Shown here in pieces: positions 8,886 to 17,594 of a stretch of DNA of 64,000 nt (positions are counted from its first letter, which is position 1; each line of letters starts with the position of its first letter). Origin of the DNA: RH-AL1 sp965214415 (GTDB lineage Bacteria > Pseudomonadota > Alphaproteobacteria > Rhizobiales > Beijerinckiaceae); NCBI GenBank assembly GCA_965214415.1, contig CBDCBQ010000003.1:1736001-1800000 (forward strand). The letters are read 5' to 3'. A program made the translations under genes and the position numbers. The notes beneath the pieces are model-generated. The model was not told the origin of the DNA. It made no database searches and worked only from the letters and a program-made list of their open reading frames with translations.

Positions 8886-9575
8886 ATGCACATCACGGGA
8901 AACTTCGATGCCGCGCTGCGGCAGCTGTCCTATGCCGCTACCGGCTATGCAAATCTGTCATTTTCGCAATTTGGCGAGGACCTTCTGATCGACGTTTTCT
9001 TTCACGCAAAAGTTACCCCCGGTTTTTACGTCGACATCGGCGCTCACCATCCTCAGCGGTTCTCGAATACTTATCTTCTCCACCAACGCGGCTGGCGTGG
9101 TATCAATGTCGACGGCGACCCCGAAAGCATAAAGCTGTTCGAGACGGAGCGCCCGAGCGATATAAATGTGGCCGCATTCTTAGCGGAGACCGAGAGAACC
9201 GTCATCTTCAATAAGTTTTCCGATACGGCGGTCAACACAATCAGTGAGCATGCTGCCGCACGCTATGCATGTATCTGGGATATTGTTTCGCAAAGCGAGG
9301 TCAGAACTACGACGCTCAAATCTCTCCTCGATCAACACTTTGACCAGGCCTCCAAAATCGATCTGCTTTCGGTTGATGTTGAAGGCGTTGATCTGCAGGT
9401 GTTGCAGGGAAACGATTGGAGTAAATACCGCCCATATCTAGTCGTTGTCGAAGCAGAAGGGCTTGATTTGTCTAGTTCCGAGCAGCATGATATTGTGAGC
9501 TACCTATTCAAGCAAGGCTACCGCCTGGTTGGCTTTTTGCATGTGTCGGCATTCTTTCTTAGAGAGGCTTCGTGA
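8886..9575 (+). CDS. FkbM-family methyltransferase
   Basis: 229 residues. The family pattern is complete: SQFGEDLLIDVFF, GFYVDIGAHHPQRFSNT (SAM loop), the WRGINVDGDP acidic motif, and IDLLSVDVEGVDLQVL followed by VVVEAEG near the end. FkbM enzymes O-methylate sugars or polyketides in the cytosol. ATG 8886 chosen with AGGA five bases upstream; the earlier in-frame ATG codons overlap the divergent gene. Lower GC than average. Its stop is immediately followed by the stop of the convergent gene at 9576. Confidence 0.8.
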   Translation: MHITGNFDAALRQLSYAATGYANLSFSQFGEDLLIDVFFHAKVTPGFYVDIGAHHPQRFSNTYLLHQRGWRGINVDGDPESIKLFETERPSDINVAAFLAETERTVIFNKFSDTAVNTISEHAAARYACIWDIVSQSEVRTTTLKSLLDQHFDQASKIDLLSVDVEGVDLQVLQGNDWSKYRPYLVVVEAEGLDLSSSEQHDIVSYLFKQGYRLVGFLHVSAFFLREAS

Positions 9576-10421
9576 TCAGGTCGTTTTCAGCAGTCTAGTA
9601 TAGAAATCATGCTTCTGCTGCCACCGTTCCAGCGGTAGATCGACTTGGCCCATGTGATGAATGTGCGGACCGCCGATGTACCCATCATGTCCGCTGACGC
9701 TTGCGGGAGCGAAGCCCCAGGTTTTAACGCCCGTTGGCTGCTCGTGCACTCTGCCTTCGAATCGGATCGGATCAGTGGAGCGGTTGCGTAGGAGCCGCTT
9801 TTGATAGTCGGGATAAGGCCGAGGTGATTCCAGCTTGTCTTTATCGGAAAAATTAAATCGTGGCAACTGCCAGCCCTCTACATCCGCATCCAGAAGCGCG
9901 TGAAGTCTCCAATAGTCTTCTGGCACCAAATGCTCGTCGCCGTCCAACATCAAAATCCAATCGATGTCGTCTCCAACATTAGCAAGCGCCTCGTTACGGA
10001 CCTGAGAAAAATTTTCGAATTCAATCTGCCTTACGGCGAACGGCACTGAATAGCCTTCGAGAATTTCTTCTACTATTGACACAGTATCATCGGTGGAGCC
10101 TGTGTCGACGATAGATACGAAATCGCAGACTGGCAATGCCGAGCGAAGCATGATCTCGACGCTTTTAGCCTCGTTTTTCAAGATGCAGCTCAACGCAAGC
10201 TTCTTGTCACGCTTGCGGGTCGCCGGCATTGTCGAGAAATCCGGCCGGTAGTAAGCTGGCGCCATGTGCAGATTGTTGAACTCACGCGACGACATCATTC
10301 GCGAACGTGCAACGTTAAAATTATTATATTCCGCCAGCGTTAGTTGTATAGCCTCTTCCGACTCTGGGACCCGACCGAGCAGGCAACGGTAAAGCCAAAT
10401 GACCTCGTCTCGACTCAGCAT
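9576..10421 (-). CDS. GT2 glycosyltransferase with N-terminal DUF4214-like module
   Basis: 281 residues. The N-terminus (VIWLYRCLLGRVPESEEA ... SSREF) is the short helical module shared with the genes at 5842 and 12034. From about residue 75 a GT-A domain follows: LSCILKNEAKSVEIMLRSA, VDTGSTDDT and the metal-binding DGDEH (DxD) in WILMLDGDEHLVPE, ending with a GGPHIHHMGQ block. It is a paralogue of the C-terminal half of 12034-13479. Start ATG 10421 (reverse) has GGAAG upstream; the longer frame to 10544 lacks similarity. Low GC. Confidence 0.8.
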   Translation of the reverse strand: MLSRDEVIWLYRCLLGRVPESEEAIQLTLAEYNNFNVARSRMMSSREFNNLHMAPAYYRPDFSTMPATRKRDKKLALSCILKNEAKSVEIMLRSALPVCDFVSIVDTGSTDDTVSIVEEILEGYSVPFAVRQIEFENFSQVRNEALANVGDDIDWILMLDGDEHLVPEDYWRLHALLDADVEGWQLPRFNFSDKDKLESPRPYPDYQKRLLRNRSTDPIRFEGRVHEQPTGVKTWGFAPASVSGHDGYIGGPHIHHMGQVDLPLERWQQKHDFYTRLLKTT

Positions 10422-10609
10422 CGTATCTTCCGTTGGTTGAGAGGCCTGTTGAGAAGACAAAGGTTCTTTACGTCGGAATGGAGACCATCGCGCCCACTTT
10501 GACCGCGAAGAAAACGGCAGATTTGCTCCCCTCTCCGCCTTCATGCATGACCTGCGGCGAAATCGGCACGAGACGTCAAGCGGTCTTCGGTCGCCAGCGA
10601 GGTCGCAGC

Positions 10610-11911
10610 ATGAACGTATCTCGGCATCACGGAATTGCCGCGGTCGCTATCGGGCTAGCATTCATGGTTTGGCCGTCGCTCATCTGTTGCGGCGGCGAGG
10701 TGTACGCCGAGGACTGCGTGCAAGTCCAGCCATCAGAAGCAGCCGGAGACGCCACCGTTGCAATCCAGCGCGCCGTCCAGACCGGTCGATGCGTTCACTT
10801 GGTCAGCGCCGGCCGTGAACTCATCGTCTCGCACGACATCGTCATCACCAAACCCGGCCAAATAATCTACGGCGACGGACGCTTCGCGACGCGGCTGCGC
10901 TCCGGCGATCCGCACGGCTTCAAGCGCGGCATGTTCGTCGCCACGACCGGCGAGCCCGGCCCGATCTTCCGCGACTTCGGGGTCTTCTACAACCAGCCGG
11001 AAACGTCGCTCCCGGGACACTTGATCACGTACCCGCCAGCCTTCGCGCTCGACGCGACGCCGCGATTTCGGATGGAGCACATGGGCTGCTACCTCGCGAC
11101 CGTCTGCGTCGAAGCCAGGCATAACAGTGGTGGCGCCATCCTCGACGACGTGCAGTTGACGGCCTTCTCGATCGGCATCGATGTCGACGACGCGCTCGAC
11201 AGCGTCAGGCTCGAGAACATCCAATGGTATCCATTCTACCTCACCGCAAAGCTGAGCGCCCTCTTCATCAGCTATCAGGTCGGCCACGCCGTCGGCATCA
11301 AGCTCGGCAGGGTGGATGATTTTCATATCGTCGACGGCCTCTTCCTTGGCGGGCTTGCGCTGACGATCGGCCCATCCGCGACGGACGGGGTGGTCGGGTT
11401 CGGGTCGGTGCGCGGCTGCGATTTCGATGGCGGCTATGGGATCGCCATCGGCGCCGTCGGCTCGGTCGACATCGTCGGCAACGAGTTCACCCTTGGCGTG
11501 CCGAACGCGACCTCGTTGTCGATGGCGAACGGCATCGCCTCGATCGTCGGCAATAAATTCCTCATGTCGGGGCCGGGGCGGCCAATCGCGATCGGCGGCG
11601 GGATGGCGACGATCGCCGCCAACAATTTCGCGATCGGCGCGGTCGACGCGACGCTGCTGACGCAGGGCGGCGCGCAGACCCAGGTCGTTTTCAACGGCAA
11701 CGTCGTCGCGGCAGACGGGGCACGGGAGCATGTGTTTCCGCTCGTCGACTTCCGCCAGGGTGACCTTGTCGCGACGAGCAACATCGTCAGCCCTCTCCAA
11801 GGCGGGGGCACCGGCGTGGCGATCCGCGTCGGCAAAGAAGCGGGCGCGACCCGGATCGACGCCAACATCATGGCGGGATGGCAAATCGTGAAGCCGAGCG
11901 CGTCCCCATGA
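10610..11911 (+). CDS. Secreted protein with predicted right-handed beta-helix
   Basis: 433 residues. A signal peptide spans about 1-35 (basic NVSRHH, then IAAVAIGLAFMVW, cleavage near VYAED). The mature part starts with a pattern seen in pectate-lyase-like proteins (AIQRAVQTGRCVHLVSAGRELIV) and continues as many short V/I-rich rungs with G-N-x-F/V turns (DIVGNEFTLG, SIVGNKFLM, TIAANNFAIG, VVFNGNVV). This suggests a parallel beta-helix. No catalytic residues could be assigned. A role in processing or binding the glycan made by the surrounding locus is inference. GC returns to the window average here. Confidence 0.65.
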   Translation: MNVSRHHGIAAVAIGLAFMVWPSLICCGGEVYAEDCVQVQPSEAAGDATVAIQRAVQTGRCVHLVSAGRELIVSHDIVITKPGQIIYGDGRFATRLRSGDPHGFKRGMFVATTGEPGPIFRDFGVFYNQPETSLPGHLITYPPAFALDATPRFRMEHMGCYLATVCVEARHNSGGAILDDVQLTAFSIGIDVDDALDSVRLENIQWYPFYLTAKLSALFISYQVGHAVGIKLGRVDDFHIVDGLFLGGLALTIGPSATDGVVGFGSVRGCDFDGGYGIAIGAVGSVDIVGNEFTLGVPNATSLSMANGIASIVGNKFLMSGPGRPIAIGGGMATIAANNFAIGAVDATLLTQGGAQTQVVFNGNVVAADGAREHVFPLVDFRQGDLVATSNIVSPLQGGGTGVAIRVGKEAGATRIDANIMAGWQIVKPSASP

Positions 11912-12033
11912 GCCGAAAACACGAGTTGTCCCGCCACATGGCCCTTTGCTAAAGCATACCGCGAAGGGCGGACCCTCGAGTGACGTCGAGCACGCGTCGC
12001 TCCGCGGTTGCGACGACCTCCCGGAGAGGACCG

Positions 12034-13479
12034 ATGATCTCGCACCGGGAAGGGTTCTGGCTGCACCAATGCATCTTCGGACGGCCGCCCGCGGGCGACG
12101 CGGTGCTGGCCTGGGACGGCGAGAGCTTCGAGGAGGCCAGGGAGCGGTTCCTTCGCGCCGATGAATTCGGCCTGCAGCGGGGCCGCCTTTTCGTCGGGCA
12201 GGCGTCACGGACGAATGCGTCCTGCCGGCGCGACCGACTTCTGGCGGCGATGCGGCTCCAGTCGACGGAGCAGGCCGAAGCGCGATCGCCCGACCCCGAC
12301 GCGACCGCCGATCCCCTCCTGCGATGCCTGCGGTCCCGGTTCCGCGCGCAGGTCATCGTCGCCTTCGGCACCAACACGGCCCTCGAGACGGCCACGCGAC
12401 TGGCCCGGGCGATCGGCGTGGATCCCGTGGTCATCGTCAAGTGCGGCGACGAGCGCGACGTGGAGGAGGACGTCGCGACATGGCTGCGCACGCGGCCCGG
12501 CACGCTCGTCGACGGCGCGACGATCGTCGAACGTCGCGTCGGGCTGGCCGCGATCCTGGATCAGCTCGAGCGCGACGATCTGCGTGTCGATTTGTTCATC
12601 ATCGATATCCCGATCGATGCCGTGACGATGGAGCGTTGCTTCCGACGCTTCCCGCACCTCGGCTTGTTCCTGATGCAGCCAAGGACCTGGCGTCCGGACT
12701 GGCGCCAGGTCCTCGCGCCGGTCGCGCATCACCTCCAGACCGATGTCGTCGAGATCGGCGACTACGCGCTGATGCAGCGCACGGACTGGCTCTCCCCGCT
12801 TCGCTATGCGCCTGGCGCCCCGTCGGTGCCGCCGCCCGCGCGAACCGGCCGCCTCGCCGTGACCTGCATCGTCAAGAACGAAGCGTCGAACATCGAGGGC
12901 ATGCTGCGGTCCTGCGTGCCGATCGCCGACTTTGTCGCCGTGGTCGATACCGGCTCGTCGGACGACACCATCCGGCTGGCACGGTCGGTCCTCGCGGACG
13001 CCGGGATCGCGCATGCCATCCACGAAATCGCCTTCAACGATTTCGCGTCGGCGCGGAATGCCGCGCTCGACGCCGTGCCTGCGGCGTACGAATGGACGCT
13101 CGTGCTCGACGCCGACGAGCACCTGGTGCCGGAAGATTACGCGAAATGGCTCGATCTGCTCGCGTCGCCGGTGGAGGCGTGGATGATCCCTCGCTACAAC
13201 TTCAAGGAGCGTGAGAAAATCGAGGATCCCGCGCCCTACCCCGACCGCCAGGGCCGTCTCATTCGAAATGGCGTGGCCAACCCGATCCGCTACAAGGGCA
13301 AAGTTCACGAGAAGCTTCCAGACGATCTGCGATGGGGCATCGCGCCGGCCAACATGGTCTATTTCGGCGGGACCGACGGCGGTCCGCACATTCACCACAT
13401 GGGGCAAGTGGATGTCGATGCGGAGCGCTGGGCGCAGAAGAACTCGTTCTACCTCAACCTATTGCTCGATCGAACGTGA
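12034..13479 (+). CDS. GT2 glycosyltransferase with DUF4214-like module and extra Rossmann-like domain
   Basis: 481 residues. Three parts: an N-terminal LLGR-type module in divergent form (FWLHQCIFGRPPAGDAV ... RADEF); a middle domain of about 150 residues (VIVAFGTNTALETATRLARA ... VVEIGDYALM) with alternating strand-helix character that I do not recognise; and a C-terminal GT-A domain with CIVKNEASNIEGMLRS, VDTGSSDDT, LDADEHLVPE and GGPHIHHMGQ. The last part is clearly paralogous to 9576-10421. ATG 12034 sits after a strong GGAGAGGA. High GC, unlike its paralogue. Confidence 0.78.
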   Translation: MISHREGFWLHQCIFGRPPAGDAVLAWDGESFEEARERFLRADEFGLQRGRLFVGQASRTNASCRRDRLLAAMRLQSTEQAEARSPDPDATADPLLRCLRSRFRAQVIVAFGTNTALETATRLARAIGVDPVVIVKCGDERDVEEDVATWLRTRPGTLVDGATIVERRVGLAAILDQLERDDLRVDLFIIDIPIDAVTMERCFRRFPHLGLFLMQPRTWRPDWRQVLAPVAHHLQTDVVEIGDYALMQRTDWLSPLRYAPGAPSVPPPARTGRLAVTCIVKNEASNIEGMLRSCVPIADFVAVVDTGSSDDTIRLARSVLADAGIAHAIHEIAFNDFASARNAALDAVPAAYEWTLVLDADEHLVPEDYAKWLDLLASPVEAWMIPRYNFKEREKIEDPAPYPDRQGRLIRNGVANPIRYKGKVHEKLPDDLRWGIAPANMVYFGGTDGGPHIHHMGQVDVDAERWAQKNSFYLNLLLDRT

Positions 13480-13644
13480 CGAACGCGCCGGCCGCGGTGC
13501 TCGCGTGGCGATTGGTGGGAGGACGGCCGAAATTGGACCACTCGATCGTGTTGGGTTAGATCTTCGCGATGGCGCCGCGGCGCCGGGGTCTCCGCAGTCA
13601 TCGGCACCACCGTTGCCTTTGATGTCCGGCGCCTGGGAGAAACG

Positions 13645-14595
13645 ATGACGAAGCGTATCATGGTGACCGGCGGCGCCGGCTTTCTCGGATCGCATCTCTG
13701 CAAATCGCTGCTCGACGACGGGCACGAGGTCCTGTGCGTCGACAATTACTTCACGGGACGACGGCGCAACATCGCGCCCCTGCTCGACGACAAGGGCTTC
13801 GAACTCTACCGGCACGACGTCACGTTCCCGCTCTACGTCGAGATCGACGAGATCTACAACCTCGCCTGCCCGGCCTCGCCGATCCACTACCAGTTCGATC
13901 CGGTGCAGACGACCAAGACGAGCGTGATCGGCGCGATCAACATGCTCGGCCTCGCCAAGCGCGTACGCGCCAAGATCATGCAGGCCTCGACCTCCGAGAT
14001 CTACGGCGATCCCTCGGTGCATCCGCAGCCGGAAAGCTACTGGGGCAACGTCAACACGCTCGGGCCGCGCGCCTGCTACGACGAGGGCAAGCGCTGCGCC
14101 GAGACGCTGTTCTTCGACTACCAGCGCCAGCACAAGGTGCGCATCAAGGTCGTGCGCATCTTCAACACCTACGGCCCCAACATGAACCCTAGGGACGGGC
14201 GCGTCGTCTCGAACTTCATCGTGCAGGCCCTGCAGGGGCGTCCGATCACGCTCTATGGCGACGGCCTGCAGACGCGCTCGTTTTGCTATTGCGACGACCT
14301 CATCCGCGGCTTCCGCGCGATGATGGACACTCCCGACGACTTCTTCGGCCCCGTCAACATGGGCAATCCGGGCGAGTTCACCATGCGTCAGCTCGCCGAG
14401 ACCGTGCTCGATCTGACAGGCTCGAAATCGGTCATCGTGCACGAGCCCCTGCCGCAGGACGACCCGCGCCAGCGCAAGCCCGACATCACGCTCGCGCGTG
14501 AAAAGCTCGGCTGGGAGCCGACCATCGCCCTAAAGGAGGGGCTGGTCCGCACGATCGCCTACTTCGACCAGCTGCTGCGGGACAACGAGGGCTAG
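13645..14595 (+). CDS. uxs: UDP-glucuronate decarboxylase (UDP-xylose synthase)
   Basis: 316 residues, short-chain dehydrogenase/reductase fold. It converts UDP-glucuronate to UDP-xylose using tightly bound NAD+. Motifs are the GGAGFLGSH dinucleotide loop at about residue 9, NLACPASPIHYQ, TSEIYGDP, the catalytic YDEGK (Y-x3-K), RIFNTYGPNM and DGLQTRSFCY, all typical of Uxs1 rather than of UDP-glucose epimerase. ATG with GGGAGA upstream. It lies 62 bp before ugd, which makes its substrate, so the two form a UDP-xylose pathway unit. Confidence 0.93.
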   Translation: MTKRIMVTGGAGFLGSHLCKSLLDDGHEVLCVDNYFTGRRRNIAPLLDDKGFELYRHDVTFPLYVEIDEIYNLACPASPIHYQFDPVQTTKTSVIGAINMLGLAKRVRAKIMQASTSEIYGDPSVHPQPESYWGNVNTLGPRACYDEGKRCAETLFFDYQRQHKVRIKVVRIFNTYGPNMNPRDGRVVSNFIVQALQGRPITLYGDGLQTRSFCYCDDLIRGFRAMMDTPDDFFGPVNMGNPGEFTMRQLAETVLDLTGSKSVIVHEPLPQDDPRQRKPDITLAREKLGWEPTIALKEGLVRTIAYFDQLLRDNEG

Positions 14596-14657
14596 CCGCC
14601 CGCGTCGATCGTCATGCGCGATGGTCGCTCTCGGGCTTCAACAGGAAGGACCATTAC

Positions 14658-15971
14658 TTGCGCATCGCCATGATCGGTTCCGGGTATGTCGGCCTCGTCT
14701 CGGGAGCCTGCTTCTCCGATTTCGGCCACCACGTCGTCTGCGTCGACAGCGACAACAAGAAGATCGCCGCGTTGCGCGATGGCGTGATGCCGATCTTCGA
14801 GCCCGGTCTGAAGGAGCTCGTCGAGCGCAACGTGCGCGACGGTCGCCTTGCCTTCTCGACCGATCTCGCCGCGTCGATCGGCGACGTCGAGGCGGTGTTC
14901 ATCGCCGTCGGCACGCCGTCGCGGCGCGGCGACGGGCATGCCGACCTCTCCTACGTTTACGCCGCCACCGCCGAGGTCGCGCGTGCCGCGAAGGGGCCGC
15001 TCGTCATCGTCACCAAGTCGACCGTGCCTGTCGGCACCGGCGACGAGGTCGAGCGCATCTGCCGCGACACGCGGTCCGACCTCGAGCTCGACGTCGTCTC
15101 GAACCCCGAATTCCTGCGCGAGGGCGCCGCCATCGGCGACTTCAAGCGGCCGGACCGCATCGTCATCGGCTGCGACAGCGAGCGCGCCAAGGCGGTGATG
15201 GCGGCGATCTACCGGCCGCTGACCCTGAACAGTCTGCCGCTCGTGTTCGTCTCGCGGCGCACGTCGGAACTCATCAAATACGCCTCCAACGCCTTCCTCG
15301 CCGTCAAGATCACGTTCATCAACGAGATCGCCGACCTCTGCGAGAAGACCGGGGCGGACGTGCAGGATGTCGCCCGCGGCATCGGCCTCGACAAGCGGAT
15401 CGGCCCGAAATTCCTGCACGCGGGCCCCGGCTACGGCGGCTCGTGCTTTCCCAAGGACACGCTGGCGCTCGTCAAGACCGGCCAGGACCACGAAGCGCCG
15501 TTGCGCATCGTCGAGACGGTCGTGCAGGTCAATGACCAGCGTAAGCGCGCGATGGGCCGCAAGATCATCGCGGCCTGCGGCGGCAGCGTGCGCGGCAAGA
15601 CGATCGCCGTGCTCGGCCTCGCCTTCAAGCCGAACACCGACGACATGCGCGACGCGCCAGCGCTCGCCATCGTCGCCGCGCTGCAGGACGCCGGCGCCAC
15701 GGTGCGCGGCTACGACCCCGAGAGCATGGCGCAAGCCGCCCCCCTGCTGCCGGGCATGACCTTCGCCGACAGCGCGTACGCCTGCGTCGAGGGCGCCGAC
15801 GCGGTGGCGATCCTGACCGAATGGGACGAGTTCCGCGCGCTTGACCTCGCCCGGGTCAAGAGCCTGCTGAAGTCGCCGATCCTGATCGATCTGCGCAACA
15901 TCTACCCGCCCGAGGACGTGCGAGACGCCGGATTCAGCTATTCGAGCATCGGCCGCGAACGCGCGGGATAG
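14658..15971 (+). CDS. ugd: UDP-glucose 6-dehydrogenase
   Basis: 437 residues. It oxidises UDP-glucose to UDP-glucuronate with two NAD+. The N-terminal GSGYVGLVSGACF loop, KSTVPVGTG, NPEFLREGAAI, the catalytic cysteine in GPGYGGSCFPKD (about residue 260) and the C-terminal LGLAFKPNTDDMRD block are intact. A TTG start at 14658 is supported by AGGAAGGA seven bases upstream and by the family N-terminus (MRIAMIGSG). Product feeds Uxs directly upstream and could also serve glucuronate-containing glycans. Confidence 0.94.
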   Translation: MRIAMIGSGYVGLVSGACFSDFGHHVVCVDSDNKKIAALRDGVMPIFEPGLKELVERNVRDGRLAFSTDLAASIGDVEAVFIAVGTPSRRGDGHADLSYVYAATAEVARAAKGPLVIVTKSTVPVGTGDEVERICRDTRSDLELDVVSNPEFLREGAAIGDFKRPDRIVIGCDSERAKAVMAAIYRPLTLNSLPLVFVSRRTSELIKYASNAFLAVKITFINEIADLCEKTGADVQDVARGIGLDKRIGPKFLHAGPGYGGSCFPKDTLALVKTGQDHEAPLRIVETVVQVNDQRKRAMGRKIIAACGGSVRGKTIAVLGLAFKPNTDDMRDAPALAIVAALQDAGATVRGYDPESMAQAAPLLPGMTFADSAYACVEGADAVAILTEWDEFRALDLARVKSLLKSPILIDLRNIYPPEDVRDAGFSYSSIGRERAG

Positions 15972-16193
15972 TTGGCGTCTCCGGAAGCCGTACGGCGATG
16001 GCTACGCGCCCATCGACGAAGGCGCGATGATCGCCCGATCAATCCGCTCGGCACCGGCTTACGTGCGGGTGTACGGCTGGCCAGTCCCCGTCGAGTACGC
16101 GGATCATGCAACCTACCCGTGCCACAGCGCTTCCTGCTTCGGTCTCGCTCAACGCCTTGTCTGGCCGACGCGAAGACCGGGAGGACGACAACA

Positions 16194-16448
16194 ATGAAAA
16201 TATCCAAGTCGACAACAGTGCTGGCGATCGTGGGACTGATCGCGATGCCGGGCTTCGCGCTCGCGCAAACAAACGCTCCGACCACGCCCAACTCGGCGAA
16301 CCCGACACCGAACAATCCCGTGTCGACCAGTGGAGCACCGGCACCCACGGATGGCTCCGCCGGCGGAGCAATGCCGTCCGCGACCGGCGACCGCGGCGCC
16401 GGCACGGCGACGGGCGGCAACTCGGGCGGTCCGGCAAGCAAAAACTAG
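16194..16448 (+). CDS. Small exported Pro/Thr/Ala/Gly-rich protein
   Basis: 84 residues. A clear signal peptide (basic MKISKS, hydrophobic TTVLAIVGLIAMPGF, AxA-like site ALAQ) is followed by a low-complexity mature part rich in N, T, P, S, G and A with no fold I can name. GGGAGGA lies seven bases before the ATG. Similar tiny low-complexity periplasmic proteins are common in Rhizobiales; function unknown. Confidence 0.6.
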   Translation: MKISKSTTVLAIVGLIAMPGFALAQTNAPTTPNSANPTPNNPVSTSGAPAPTDGSAGGAMPSATGDRGAGTATGGNSGGPASKN

Positions 16449-16549
16449 CAGACGATCGACGGCAAGGCTCAAGCTGTTGCCGGTAATGGTTTTCAACGTA
16501 TCGATCCCCGTCCCGAATGGCACCGGGACGGGGTGATCCGCGGCGCGTC

Positions 16550-17083
16550 ATGCGTTCAGCTCAGCGCGTCTACGTCTACGTCTTCGCGCAAACGCTGGCT
16601 TTGACAGCCTGTGCCGCCATCGCGGTGTTCGTGCCTTCACTCGGCGCATACGTGCAGGCAGACGCCGCGCATGCTGGCCTTCTCCATTCCGATTTCATAA
16701 CCGCCGACAACATGACATCATCCATCGTCTGGCTGCGGAACGAGACCGTCGGTTCAGGCGGCATCGCGGTCATCGGGCTCATCACCTTCCCGTCCTACCA
16801 CACGGTTTGCGCGGTCTTGTTCGCGTGGGTGTTTTGGTCCGTCCCTTATGTTCGGTGGGGAGGGCTGGGCTTGAATCTCATGATGGTGGCCGCGACACCG
16901 ATTCAAGGCAGCCACTATCTTGTCGATCTTATCGCAGGTGCTTTGATCGCGGTACTCGCGCTGATTGCCAGCCAACGGCTCGTGGACTGGGTCACGTCTT
17001 GCGCGGAGATCGACAAGCCGACTGTTGCTGGATCGGACAGGTCGCCGATGCCGGGTCTAGCATCTGTTCATCAAGACCATTGA
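16550..17083 (+). CDS. PAP2-like membrane protein, C-terminal half only
   Basis: 177 residues with about four hydrophobic segments. Two of the phosphatase-motif regions of the PAP2 (acid phosphatase-like) superfamily are visible: FPSYHTVCAVLFAW (the PSxHT motif) near residue 80 and GSHYLVDLIAGALIA (SHYxxD) near 125. The upstream KxxxxxxRP motif that completes the active site is missing, and the protein is shorter than full-length family members. It may be truncated at its 5' end; the start at 16550 has no convincing ribosome site. Enzyme activity is doubtful. Confidence 0.5.
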   Translation: MRSAQRVYVYVFAQTLALTACAAIAVFVPSLGAYVQADAAHAGLLHSDFITADNMTSSIVWLRNETVGSGGIAVIGLITFPSYHTVCAVLFAWVFWSVPYVRWGGLGLNLMMVAATPIQGSHYLVDLIAGALIAVLALIASQRLVDWVTSCAEIDKPTVAGSDRSPMPGLASVHQDH

Positions 17084-17166
17084 TGTAACCGGACTTATTG
17101 GCAGCCGACAGAGAAGCAAAGGCTGCGGGAAACTTGCCGATCTCGTCGAAGGCACTGGATAGACGA

Positions 17167-17256
17167 TGGCGGAAAGGGTGGGATTCGAACCCACGGTGGA
17201 CTTGCGCCCACGGCGGTTTTCAAGACCGCTGCCTTAAACCACTCGGCCACCTTTCC
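17167..17256 (-). tRNA. tRNA-Ser (anticodon TGA)
   Basis: 90 nt on the reverse strand. Acceptor arms GGAAAGG / CCTTTCC pair fully, discriminator G and an encoded CCA follow. The anticodon loop reads CTTGAAA (anticodon TGA), the variable arm is long as expected for a class II tRNA, and the T-loop GGTTCGAATCC is intact. Confidence 0.96.
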
Positions 17257-17594
17257 AGACGCTCGCGATCCGCGCGACCCGTGCCTCTTTAGGTGCGGCG
17301 CCCCGCCGCCCCGGCAAGGTCCCCCGACTAAAGCCTCGATCCCCGACACACAAGACCAGGGGTCCCGAGGCGCGTCGCGGGCAAAGGCATAGGGCGCCGC
17401 TTGCCGCCACGCGGCCTGGAGCGATAGAAGGCGGCGCGGCGCCCCTTTGTCGCCTCAAAGAGGAGGGAAGAGCAGCGCGGGTTCGACGCCGGGCGGGTTT
17501 AACGCCAGCTTGGCATCCTTTGGCGCGAGCATGCGCCACCGCTTGCCGCTTCCAGCAAACGACCGGGACAAGCGCCCGAACGAAAGGATCATAG
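17257..17594 (+). other. 338-bp gene-free stretch upstream of ialB
   Basis: Very GC-rich. No coding frame with recognisable content. It holds a 9-bp perfect inverted repeat (GGGCGCCGC at 17392-17400 with GCGGCGCCC at 17436-17444) enclosing 35 bases, which could be a terminator or leader hairpin. The promoter of the IalB gene is presumably here, but no box is convincing. Confidence 0.4.
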
